A stretch of 42,697 nucleotides of DNA from assembly GCA_903913865.1 (NCBI GenBank), contig CAIWMU010000121.1, positions 1-42,697 on the forward strand. The letters run 5' to 3'. Below are positions 33,001 through 40,300 of the stretch, in pieces. The notes under the pieces are model-generated. The model was not told the DNA's origin, did not search any database, and saw only the letters and a list, made by a program, of their open reading frames with translations. The translations under genes were made by a program, and so were the position numbers. Source of the stretch: an uncultured Verrucomicrobia subdivision 3 bacterium (GTDB taxonomy: Bacteria; Verrucomicrobiota; Verrucomicrobiia; Limisphaerales; UBA8199). The stretch's first letter is position 1. Each line of letters opens with the position of its first letter.

Positions 33001-33288
33001 TGGGGGGAGGGCCGGAGGGGTAATGCTCCGCCGATACCATCCAATCCCGTGAAAGTTCGTCCCCTCATGATCCTGAAAGGCGGAAGGCACTGGCACCGTT
33101 TTCCATCCGTTCGTGGCACCATCCCTCTGGAATTCCCATGAACCTGAAAGATCCATGACCTGTCGGACCGGATCTCCCAGCGCAGGCAGGCAGGCAGCCA
33201 TGAGCCCTGCCACCACACAGCCAAAAACCCACATCCTGTGGCATGCAGAAACCGGCCCCGTCGCGATTTTAAACAGTCGTGCCCTCAT
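30058..33288 (-). CDS. Secreted GH2-family glycosidase (beta-galactosidase-like)
   Basis: This 1076-residue product has an N-terminal export signal (about 15-38). The GH2 layout follows: sugar-binding jelly roll (DLSGSWEFQRDGATNGWKTVPVPSAFQ), Ig-like domain, then a TIM barrel (GLLNWGY...FDLARSQGFNLMKFCLWLPPKRCLELADEVGMLTWMEYP). Candidate acid/base is E410 in NHPSAILRSLTCETGP and nucleophile E486 in PLVLGEAIAAD, 76 residues apart as in LacZ. The Asn that normally precedes the acid/base Glu is Cys here. A Rossmann-like domain (about 770-950) and a second jelly roll at the C-terminus (EGVDDIYELYVNGRFLGKGGD) are extra. The start at 33288 is chosen for the signal sequence; an earlier ATG-type start lies within the repeat region. 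It is monocistronic. The exact sugar is not predictable. Confidence 0.83.
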   Translation of the reverse strand: MRARLFKIATGPVSACHRMWVFGCVVAGLMAACLPALGDPVRQVMDLSGSWEFQRDGATNGWKTVPVPSAFQDHEGTNFHGIGWYRRSITPPALPPGCRVLLQFQAAATEAEVWCNEQRLGSHLGGWTPFRFDITPVLRATPAGQPLQIKVRLNEKVGHNTQGFLPIIAPHFGGLWQGVDLVVVPEISIDDLQLLAIGDPVSRELKLEIPLLNDDRQSVTQAVVQIRRRGDTGWVPLATQFQRDGQVLKGRAPFPAAECWEPTNPVLYEVRMTLPSSPADEFTTRAGFRRIETFGSEFRLNGRPLSVRGLLNWGYSPPQVAPNPGEAVWKAEFDLARSQGFNLMKFCLWLPPKRCLELADEVGMLTWMEYPTWHPNMTEKFLPALRGEFAEFFRYDRNHPSAILRSLTCETGPSAQLEVIQSLYDLAHQLVPGALVEDDSSWIGWNRVHDFYDDHPYGNNHTWVKTLAGFEEHIRAHGLKPLVLGEAIAADTWIDRPAILAKLGTNRPWWGPGPLDATATWQTRLEPLCGESALSTLGPDSLHYGLLMRKFQVEAFRREMPYAGYTISVIRDIPNASMGLVDYLGRPKWTPQEWAWHGESMLLLKTANDRRSFQAGEPLHAEILLSHFGAKAINGGTMEITLEKQPTWNGGSREQPIHKRVIDKIVQTKGTLATIADEDFSLESADRPYRLLLSATLTSSNGVIRNEWPVWVIPKPEPLASAIDFHSSATGDSIRSLFAGLPGTESQPVQAAPGIIVATKFDAQLAQALEAGARVLFLPSGEKHSFRTSEHWFLRGAPVVPNSRLLERVPRELLLELQHFDLAGPVVPGLPHLESFEPLLLLWDTHDQPAVRTHGLAFSTQVGKGRLLVTTLGHSANAGAAGPWLLRELINQLQRPEPPSRTLDAKVWDYLKSSLQAEQTNLVERVWQFRPDPKNEGLTNGWHQRELASGAGEWKEIKIGGWWESQGYPALDGWAWYRLEVDIPQAWLQRKVYLSFEGVDDIYELYVNGRFLGKGGDLATHKDALSEKKSYDLEGAVQAGKNTIAVRVHDWYGAGGIYRPVTLGTLPLDPGLDLLR

Positions 33289-33714
33289 GCTGCGCAGGGT
33301 TAAACAGGTTGACCCCCTTGTCCAGCCTGTTGAGAAAACGGAGCTTACAAATGGAACCCGGTGGGGGTTGACGGATGGGTCTCCGGGCCGACCACCTTCC
33401 CCAGCACCAACGGTGCTCACAATACCAGCCTGGGGTACCGCCCTAGGAAATGGGGCATTGAAACGACTCGAGGGCTGAAAGCGTGTTATCATACGTTTGC
33501 TTCGGAATGCGATGGATGTGTCGGGCCTTCAGCCCTTGTGTCTCCATATTATCTCCTCAACCCAGGCCGGTAGGCTGGGATGGGATGGGGCGCACCGTTT
33601 GTGCTGGGTTGGGCGGGACTTCGACGCATCCCGCCTCGCACCCCGGTAATGAGGGAAAAATCGAGCCTGCGATTGAAACTGGATTTTGGGCTGCCGCCAA
33701 TTATCCTGCGGGAA
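33289..33714. other. Gene-free region between divergent GH2-like and tyrS genes
   Basis: The 426 bp separate two divergent starts and must hold both promoters. The central part is the second multi-hairpin repeat (33403-33579). The left part (33289-33400) shows no clear promoter. The right part (33580-33714) stays open in the tyrS frame but lacks family residues before MNILDELRW. A T-box or other tyrS leader was looked for; no obvious T-box bulge sequence was seen. Confidence 0.4.
33403..33579. repeat. Multi-hairpin intergenic repeat, copy 2
   Basis: In order, a perfect AGCACC/GGTGCT stem (33403-33408, 33412-33417), an imperfect CCTGGGG/CCCTAGG stem (33429-33447), long-range arms GGGCTGAA/TTCAGCCC (33472-33479, 33528-33535) and CCCAG/CTGGG (33561-33565, 33575-33579). 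The order and distances match copy 1 at 146-316: 24 versus 23 bp between the second stem and the arms, 64 versus 63 bp across the arms, 25 versus 27 bp to the last stem. Stem sequences differ while pairing is kept. Confidence 0.6.
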
Positions 33715-34995
33715 ATGAATATTCTGGATGAACTGCGCTGGCGCGGATTGCTCGCGGACTGCACGGATGCCGAGGCCCTGGTACAACGGACCAACGCGGG
33801 TCCCATCACACTCTATTGCGGGTTTGACCCGACATCGGACAGCCTGCACGTCGGCAACCTGGTTCCGCTGCTCGCCCTGCGCCGGTTCCAGTTGCTGGGC
33901 CACCGGCCGATTCCCCTGGCGGGAGGAGCCACCGGGTCCATCGGTGATCCGAGCGGCCGCAGCACGGAACGGCAACTGCTCACCCACGAGGTTCTTGACC
34001 ACAACATCTCCCGGGTGAAGGAGCAGTTGAAACGGTTGCTGGATTTTGAAACGACCGTCAACCCGGCCGTGCTCCTCGACAACTCCACCTGGACGGCGCC
34101 GGTCAGCTTCCTGGATTTTCTGCGGGACATCGGCAAGCACTTTTCGGTGAACCAGATGGTTGCCAAGGAGAGTGTTCGTGCCCGCATGGAGGACCGGGAG
34201 TCCGGCATCAGCTACACGGAATTCAGCTACATGCTGCTGCAGGCGTTTGATTTTTACGTGCTCTGCCGTGACCAGAAATGCGAACTCCAGATCGGGGGCA
34301 GCGACCAGTGGGGGAACATCACGGCAGGCATTGATCTCACCCGCCGCAAGCTGGGCCAGACGGTTTACGGCCTGACCCTGCCGCTGATCACCAATTCCGA
34401 TGGCACAAAATTCGGCAAGAGCCTCGGCGGCGCGGTCTATCTGGATCCCACCAGGACGAGTGTTTACAAGTTTTACCAGTTCTGGATCCGTTCTGACGAC
34501 CGCGATGTCATCCGCTACCTCAAGTTCTTCACCTTCCTCAACGAGGCTGAGATCGCGGAGCTGGAGAAGCAGCACACGGAGAATCCCGGTGCCCGCACGG
34601 CCCACAAGGCCCTGGCAAAATCGGTCACGGAAATGATTCATGGCCCCGATGCCACGGCGGAAGCGCTCCGCGCCAGCGACATCCTGTTTGGTGGGGATCT
34701 CGAAGGTGTTTCGGAGGCGACCTTCAATGAAATCGTCGGGGAGGTGCCCACCAAAGACCTGCCTGCCTCAGAGCTGGGGGATGGTGGGAAGGGCATCACC
34801 GAATTGCTCCTTCACAGCGGGCTGTGCGCCTCCAAAGGCCAGGCGAGGAAAGATGTCGAAGGGGGTGGCGTTTACGTGAACAACATCCGTGAAACCAACT
34901 TCCAGCGCAGCCTCACCGCAGCCGATTTCCTTTTCGGAAAGCACCTTCTCCTGAGGAAGGGCAAACGCAATTATGCGGTCCTGACACTCCGTTGA
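33715..34995 (+). CDS. tyrS: Tyrosyl-tRNA synthetase
   Basis: This is a 426-residue class I aminoacyl-tRNA synthetase charging tRNA-Tyr. The HIGH-type motif is HVGN (45-48), the KMSKS loop is KFGKS (232-236), and tyrosine-site sequences include YCGFDPTSDSLH and QIGGSDQWGNI. The C-terminal S4-like RNA-binding domain is seen in ITELLLHSGLCASKGQARKDVEGGGVYVN. Length is normal. The upstream extension of the frame has no similarity to the family, so the ATG at 33715 is taken. It has only a weak purine run (GGGAA) before it. It converges with the downstream operon end, 30 bp away. Confidence 0.96.
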   Translation: MNILDELRWRGLLADCTDAEALVQRTNAGPITLYCGFDPTSDSLHVGNLVPLLALRRFQLLGHRPIPLAGGATGSIGDPSGRSTERQLLTHEVLDHNISRVKEQLKRLLDFETTVNPAVLLDNSTWTAPVSFLDFLRDIGKHFSVNQMVAKESVRARMEDRESGISYTEFSYMLLQAFDFYVLCRDQKCELQIGGSDQWGNITAGIDLTRRKLGQTVYGLTLPLITNSDGTKFGKSLGGAVYLDPTRTSVYKFYQFWIRSDDRDVIRYLKFFTFLNEAEIAELEKQHTENPGARTAHKALAKSVTEMIHGPDATAEALRASDILFGGDLEGVSEATFNEIVGEVPTKDLPASELGDGGKGITELLLHSGLCASKGQARKDVEGGGVYVNNIRETNFQRSLTAADFLFGKHLLLRKGKRNYAVLTLR

Positions 34996-35025
34996 GCGCC
35001 CCACCAAGGGGACTCGCCAATGATT

Positions 35026-36909
35026 TCAGTGCCCGGGCTTGCCGGAGGGCCCGGGCGCTGATCCCAGATATTTCCTCCCAAGATCGCGTCCGTTGACGGT
35101 CAAAATCTCCTGGCTCCATTCCCGGCCATTGGCACGGCGGAGGCTGATCTCCTGCCGATCCAGATCCAGACCCGCCTCCAATACTGTTCCCTCGAAGGTG
35201 GCTTTGACGGTCCATACCCCCTTCTGCATTGTCTCCACAGGAACCACCGCCGCCGCACGCTGCAGGAAGGATTCAAATTCCCGGGCTGTTTCACAGCGGG
35301 CTGCCATCATGATGAATCCGCAGCGGGGATGGGGACCGGTCAGCGATCTCATTGGCCCCTGGTAATGATGAGCCGCCAGCCTTGCCGCACCCTCGGCATT
35401 CCCATCAAATTCGAGCTTCCAGGATGGCTCCTGCCCGCCACAGCCATCCGCAGCAAACAGGCGCACTGCCAGAGCCGCACGTCCCTCGCGCAACCCCACG
35501 ACCGCACCCGGCCCGGCGGCCAGATTGAACGGCTTGCCGGAGTCAACAGCTTGACCATCCAGAACCATTTGATCCACCCGGGCGGGGAGGAGGATGTTGC
35601 TCGCCAGATTGGTGAAGTCCCCTGTCAGCAACGCCGGGGATAGATCGGCCAGCACCAGCATGAAACCCTCTTCCTGAACCGTCGCGAGCAGGTGCGGCAG
35701 ATGGTGGGGCTTGCTGTGCCCACTCCGGTCGGTGCTCCGCACCGTGCCAAAGGGGGAGTCGAGGGAATCCACAACAAAACCGGCCAGCGGCAGCCGCTTT
35801 TGCGAGGCGAACTCCGCGCAGATCCGCCGGTCCTGCGGACCGTAGTAGGCACTGGAACTGCCCAGCGAAAGTTCGGGTGTTATCCACAAATACCGGTCCT
35901 GACCGGGCCCCGACCCGAATCGGGCGCGCAGGGTGCGCTCCGGCAATTCCGCAAGCCCCAGGATGTCGCGCCCGGGCCGATAGCCCGGCATCCGGGCGAC
36001 AGTGAAGGCCCTGACCATGTCGCTCAACATCGTCTCGGAGGGCGGCCTCGATCTCAACCCGGTCAGGTAGTAGGAATATTCGACGTTGGGATCGCTGAAG
36101 AGAAAGCCGGAATTGTAGTTTCTGCTCGAAGGCCCCGTCATGGTCTGCCGATCGGGAAAATAGCTGGCGGCCATGTCGGCCCAATATAGATCGAGCACCC
36201 CTTTCATTCTGCCTTTGAGCGCCTTGTCCCGGATGAGGTTGTGCGCGAGGGCCAGGCAGTCCGCCTGGATGGGCGAATAGGTCGGGCTTGCATACTCCGT
36301 CAAACCGTTCGTTCGCGTGAAGGCCAGCCAGGTCCCAAAATTCGACCGGCCCTCAGCAATGGCGGCAGGGTCGCCGATCGCCTGACCCAGCAGGAGCAGA
36401 TTGACGGTCTTCATCAGGTAGATGTTGGAATATTTCACCAGCACCGGGTGCCGTTGGATGGCTGTGATGGCAGCCCGCACGTGGGGTTTGACCTCCTCCT
36501 TGAACCCCTCCGACAAACGGCTGGCGTGCCGGATCAGGATCACGCCCACCGGCTGCATCGTGAATTCGATCGCGTTCGGATCCTTGATCTCCGGGTGGCC
36601 CTGCCTCCATGGCACGGTCCCGTAATCCGCAGCACCGGGATCCATCACCTGCAGGCCAAGGGCATGGCGCACAAGCTTCTCGGCCCGGGCCGGAGAACCT
36701 CCCGATTCGAGCAGGCCCAGCGCCGCGAAGGTCACCTGCCGGACGGATGGCTGCGGGTTCGGGGCAACCAACTCCTGTTCCTGTGAATAGCACGCCAGCC
36801 GGACCCGTGACGCGATCACCTCCAACCGCTCCGGGCCGGAAGGCACCCCGCCGCCCGATGCCACGCCCGCGATCAGGAGCAGGCCAAGTGTGAAACAGTG
36901 TCGATACAT
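35026..36909 (-). CDS. Secreted probable toroid plus beta-sandwich polysaccharide enzyme, unassigned
   Basis: The product has 627 residues with a short signal peptide (1 to about 19). Residues ~25-350 are helical with conserved-looking aromatic and polar clusters (YSNIYLMKTVNLLLLGQ, LTEYASPTYSPIQADCLALAHN, GPSSRNYNSGFLF). Residues ~370-620 are beta-rich (VVDSLDSPFGTV, LDLDRQEISLRRANGREWSQEILTVNG). An alpha/alpha-toroid followed by a beta-sandwich is the plan of several polysaccharide lyase families (heparinase II/III-like, PL8-like), with Asn/His/Tyr as catalytic groups. No specific family can be assigned. It is the last gene of the four-gene operon, 66 bp after the GH172 gene. Confidence 0.7.
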   Translation of the reverse strand: MYRHCFTLGLLLIAGVASGGGVPSGPERLEVIASRVRLACYSQEQELVAPNPQPSVRQVTFAALGLLESGGSPARAEKLVRHALGLQVMDPGAADYGTVPWRQGHPEIKDPNAIEFTMQPVGVILIRHASRLSEGFKEEVKPHVRAAITAIQRHPVLVKYSNIYLMKTVNLLLLGQAIGDPAAIAEGRSNFGTWLAFTRTNGLTEYASPTYSPIQADCLALAHNLIRDKALKGRMKGVLDLYWADMAASYFPDRQTMTGPSSRNYNSGFLFSDPNVEYSYYLTGLRSRPPSETMLSDMVRAFTVARMPGYRPGRDILGLAELPERTLRARFGSGPGQDRYLWITPELSLGSSSAYYGPQDRRICAEFASQKRLPLAGFVVDSLDSPFGTVRSTDRSGHSKPHHLPHLLATVQEEGFMLVLADLSPALLTGDFTNLASNILLPARVDQMVLDGQAVDSGKPFNLAAGPGAVVGLREGRAALAVRLFAADGCGGQEPSWKLEFDGNAEGAARLAAHHYQGPMRSLTGPHPRCGFIMMAARCETAREFESFLQRAAAVVPVETMQKGVWTVKATFEGTVLEAGLDLDRQEISLRRANGREWSQEILTVNGRDLGRKYLGSAPGPSGKPGH

Positions 36910-36975
36910 ACGCACAAACAGGTTGTGAGCCGGAAGTCCCGCGAGGGTGGATCGCCTGCCCACCGTGGCTGCAGA

Positions 36976-38640
36976 TCAAGGCTTCTCCAGAACCACGGCA
37001 TCGAGGCCGAAGAAATATTTCCCGCCTGTGGCGGCCGGGTTCGCCCCCAGAACCTCCACACGGAGCATGAGCCTGCCATCCTTCGGTTCATGCACACCGA
37101 GGCTGATGGGTCCGGTGGGGGTGGGCTTCTCGGCATATCCATCAAACGCCACGGCTGTGTCCTTGCCGTTCACGCTGAATCGCAGCATCCCATAATCGGT
37201 TGCCCGTGTGGCATGGAGGATCACTTTCCGGGCACCGGAATCCTTCGCAGGGATGGAAAGCTCGACGTAATCCCCGACCTTCGCGGCCCGGATGAACAAC
37301 TGGGCATCCCCGCTCCAGCCATTGCCAATCCCCGACAACTCCTGCGGGGCCGCATCCAGACCGGAAGTGCGGTTCACGATCTCCATGGATTCGCACTCCT
37401 GTGCCCCGGCAAGCCTGACTGGCGGCCGTTTGGCGTCCCGAAGCCGTTCGGCAAGCCCCGGCAGTTTCGGGAATGGCGCGTGCGGCTCGGCCTGATACCA
37501 GTAGGCCACCGAGGCGATGTCGTCCGAGAGCTTCTTGTATTTTCCATCCCCTCCCCAGCCCAGGGCCTGAATCGTCACCCGCAGATCCTGTTCAAAATTG
37601 ATCGGGTCCTGGATGTGCCAGCGGTAAAGGCTCCAGAAGTTCGGCGGCTCCGCCCCCTCGGCTGCCGGGAGGACGGTCCCCGCATAGGCAGTGGTGTATG
37701 GCTTTTGGAATCCGTAGCTGCCCAGGAAATAGTCCTCCGTTCCGGTGCCGCAAATGGTGGGAAACTGGCCATCCCCATCCATGTGGAACTTGATCTCCCC
37801 CTCCCCGAACCAGCCTTTCTCCATCTGGGTCCAGGCAAGGAAGGTTCCCACATAGCGTCCCCTGCCCTTCACCCCGTCCAGAATGACATACGGATTCCGG
37901 TCCGCAGTTGAGGCCCGGCGATACTGCGCATGAAAACTGCCCGCTGCCGCCGCAACCTCGGTCTCCACATAGGTGATCTGGTAGGCCACCAGCTCCACAT
38001 CCTGGCCGGTCTCGTTGGAGAGGGTGATCCGCGCATGGGACCGGAATGGCATGGGCCAGAAGCAGTTCAGGGCGTTGGCGGGATTCACGACCACTGGCAG
38101 CGAGTTCACCTGAGCAAATTTTCCGTGGCCCACCGCAAAGAAATCCGGCACCGGTGACTCCACCGAGGGCGAATCCTCACCATCCCAGTAGAAGCGGATC
38201 ACCATTCCACGGTTCAACCCCTCAACCATCCAGATGTGCTGGATGACCCCGGGGCCATCCACATCCATCAGGACGGCTGTCTCGTGCGCGTTCACCCGGA
38301 TGAACGGGCGCACCTTCCATCCCTGCCCCAGCACATCCGCGGCCCTGCCGCTGGCCACCGGCTTTGGCTCCCCGGGATTCGGAATGGCCATTCCCCCCTT
38401 GGATTTTGCACCGGTCGGGTTTTCCGCCGATATGGACCGCGTGCGGCCCCGGCCCAGCAACGGCAGGCTTCCCAGGCCGGGTTGCAGCCCCATGAAGGCA
38501 TCCCCGGAGATCGCGGCACCCTGCGGAACTGCCCTGCCGCCCGGGTCGGTGCCATCCGCCCCAAAGAGGTTGCAGATCGCCAGAAGCGCGGCGCAGACCG
38601 CACATGTCGGGATTGTGAATAAGCGGTGAATTCTGTTCAT
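36976..38640 (-). CDS. Secreted GH172-family (DUF2961) glycosidase
   Basis: This 554-residue exported protein belongs to the group of alpha-D-fructofuranosidases, difructose-anhydride synthases/hydrolases and D-arabinofuranosidases. Family marks are DVDGPGVIQHIWM, IRFYWDGEDSPSVESPVPDFF, NCFWPMPFRSHARI, GEGEIKFHMDGDGQFPTICGTGTEDYF and WHIQDPINFEQDLRVTIQ. The two candidate catalytic glutamates are E282 (GEGEIKF) and E302 (GTGTEDYF). The C-terminus (about 415-554) adds a beta-sandwich, probably carbohydrate binding. The start at 38640 supplies the signal peptide and leaves 4 bp after the upstream stop. The family points to a furanose-containing substrate for the whole operon (inference). Confidence 0.9.
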   Translation of the reverse strand: MNRIHRLFTIPTCAVCAALLAICNLFGADGTDPGGRAVPQGAAISGDAFMGLQPGLGSLPLLGRGRTRSISAENPTGAKSKGGMAIPNPGEPKPVASGRAADVLGQGWKVRPFIRVNAHETAVLMDVDGPGVIQHIWMVEGLNRGMVIRFYWDGEDSPSVESPVPDFFAVGHGKFAQVNSLPVVVNPANALNCFWPMPFRSHARITLSNETGQDVELVAYQITYVETEVAAAAGSFHAQYRRASTADRNPYVILDGVKGRGRYVGTFLAWTQMEKGWFGEGEIKFHMDGDGQFPTICGTGTEDYFLGSYGFQKPYTTAYAGTVLPAAEGAEPPNFWSLYRWHIQDPINFEQDLRVTIQALGWGGDGKYKKLSDDIASVAYWYQAEPHAPFPKLPGLAERLRDAKRPPVRLAGAQECESMEIVNRTSGLDAAPQELSGIGNGWSGDAQLFIRAAKVGDYVELSIPAKDSGARKVILHATRATDYGMLRFSVNGKDTAVAFDGYAEKPTPTGPISLGVHEPKDGRLMLRVEVLGANPAATGGKYFFGLDAVVLEKP

Positions 38641-38644
38641 AACC

Positions 38645-40300
38645 TTACGGTAGCGATGCGGACAGCCGCCGCAACACCGGACTGCGGGCGATGCGCCTGC
38701 CATCCACCAAAACCTGCAATCCGGACCCCCTCCCGTAGCGCCCCCCGGTTTTGTCATACAGGATCGTGAGCTTCCTCCCGTGATAGGCCACCTGGTCCAG
38801 GCAGAAATAGTCCCACGTTCCCGCTGGAACCAGCGGGTTGACCTCGACAACATTATCCGCCCGGGGGCGCAGCCCGACCAGGCCTGATATGACGAGATCA
38901 CAAAAGGTGGAGTGGTTGTAGTCCTTGCCACGGGGCGGGTCATCCGCCGTGGGGATCCAGATGCCGGTGTCGGGATGCAGGCTCTCATCAATCCATGGCA
39001 CGACGGTGCCATCTTTCAAGGTCCGCTGATGGCTTCGGGCGTAGGTGTTGAGGAGGTCAAAGTAATCCGATTTTCCGACCACGGTCTGATGGTAGTTGTT
39101 CAGGAGGTTCGCCAGGGCTGTCAGAGTCTGGGCGGTGGCGAATGGCCAGCTTGCCCCGCACCACTCACATCCCGTTGCGTTGATTTTGAAGTTCCGGTGC
39201 CGCCGCTCCGCCACCGTGGGTCCGAATGCCCCCTTGAATCCCTGCGGATCCCCCAACTGCCGCCACGCCTCCTCAAAGCCTCCCCGGTCACCCGGCAGGT
39301 TGAAATACCAGGGGACATAGCCGAAGAGTTCCCTGACACCCACCCGCATGCCCGGCTCGCACGGCTCCGCCGCTGTGTTTCCATACTGATTCATTGGCGC
39401 GGACGCATGCCGCATCACCTTGAAAAACTTCGCAGCCGGATCCCAGAGCTGATCCTCAACCCGCTTTTTCAACCCGGCAGCCTCGGCGCGAAACTGCGCT
39501 GCGAGTTCCTTTTTCCCTGCCAGTTCGGCGATCCTGCTGATGGCCACCGCATTGCCATACATGTAGCTGTTCACAGGCAGCCGGATCCCGGTGCCTCCGA
39601 TCGAAAACTCCTGCCCTTCCCATGAATCGATCTGCCAGTAGAGCCCATTCTCCAGCCTGCGGCTTTTCTGGTTTGGGTTTCCGGCTACCCCGTCGCGGCC
39701 CCATGCCTCGTGGTTTTTCACCAGGTCCCCCAGCAGGCCTGTCAGAAACCCCTTGTCCCCATTCACCAGATAGCGGGCGTGGAGGGCGTCGGCCAGCCAT
39801 TCGCTGTAGAGTTTTCCCGAGCCTCCCGGATCCACCCCGCCCCGGAACCAGAACAGGGCACATTCGTTCAGATAGCGGTCATCCCGCAGCCAGCGGCCCT
39901 CGTAAAAGTGATGCCCGGCCGGGCAGTTGATGGAGTTGTATTTCCCGCTCCAGCCCACCTGCGGGAGAAATTCGGTCACGACAAATCCAGCGGGCGTCTT
40001 TCTGATGTGTTTGCGGTAGGTCCACCAGCGGAAGTAGTAGGTTCTCTCGAATTGAGCATCCGGACACTCGAACAGCGGAATGGTGTTTGTCATCCACTCC
40101 CATGCTGCGGCGTTGGGGATGTGGTTGGTCACCGTTTCCTGATCCAGCCGGTTGAAGTCGTTGATGTGGTGCTTGAACGCGCCGAATTCCAACCCCTGCC
40201 AATGCTTGGATGGCTGTGCGCGGCAGACCACCACCATGCAGCCCAGCCATATCAATGAAAACAGGAACCACCCCGACCGGCTGACTGCAACTGTTCTCAT
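38645..40300 (-). CDS. Secreted (alpha/alpha)6-barrel glycoside hydrolase, MGH1/GH63-like
   Basis: This is a 551-residue exported protein with an N-terminal hydrophobic signal (about 8-28). The (alpha/alpha)6 barrel has YYFRWWTYRKHIRKT, a conserved aromatic cleft, ENGLYWQIDSWEGQEFS, NSYMYGNAVAISRIAEL and GCEWCGASWPFATAQTLTAL. Candidate acids are E379 (GCEWCG) and E439 (WIDESLHPDTG), the latter in the loop where GH63/MGH1-like enzymes carry a carboxylate. A C-terminal beta domain (VGLRPRADNVVEVNPLVP) resembles GH65/GH78-type tails. Substrate unknown. The ATG overlaps the stop of the upstream gene (ATGA), and the GH172 gene follows after 4 bp, so the operon is tightly packed. Confidence 0.78.
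   Translation of the reverse strand: MRTVAVSRSGWFLFSLIWLGCMVVVCRAQPSKHWQGLEFGAFKHHINDFNRLDQETVTNHIPNAAAWEWMTNTIPLFECPDAQFERTYYFRWWTYRKHIRKTPAGFVVTEFLPQVGWSGKYNSINCPAGHHFYEGRWLRDDRYLNECALFWFRGGVDPGGSGKLYSEWLADALHARYLVNGDKGFLTGLLGDLVKNHEAWGRDGVAGNPNQKSRRLENGLYWQIDSWEGQEFSIGGTGIRLPVNSYMYGNAVAISRIAELAGKKELAAQFRAEAAGLKKRVEDQLWDPAAKFFKVMRHASAPMNQYGNTAAEPCEPGMRVGVRELFGYVPWYFNLPGDRGGFEEAWRQLGDPQGFKGAFGPTVAERRHRNFKINATGCEWCGASWPFATAQTLTALANLLNNYHQTVVGKSDYFDLLNTYARSHQRTLKDGTVVPWIDESLHPDTGIWIPTADDPPRGKDYNHSTFCDLVISGLVGLRPRADNVVEVNPLVPAGTWDYFCLDQVAYHGRKLTILYDKTGGRYGRGSGLQVLVDGRRIARSPVLRRLSASLP

Noticed and set aside
33529-34641. Open frame of 370 codons on the minus strand
   Set aside because: Antisense to tyrS, low-complexity shadow composition.
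36898-37911. Open frame of 337 codons on the plus strand
   Set aside because: Antisense to the GH172 gene and the operon's last gene.
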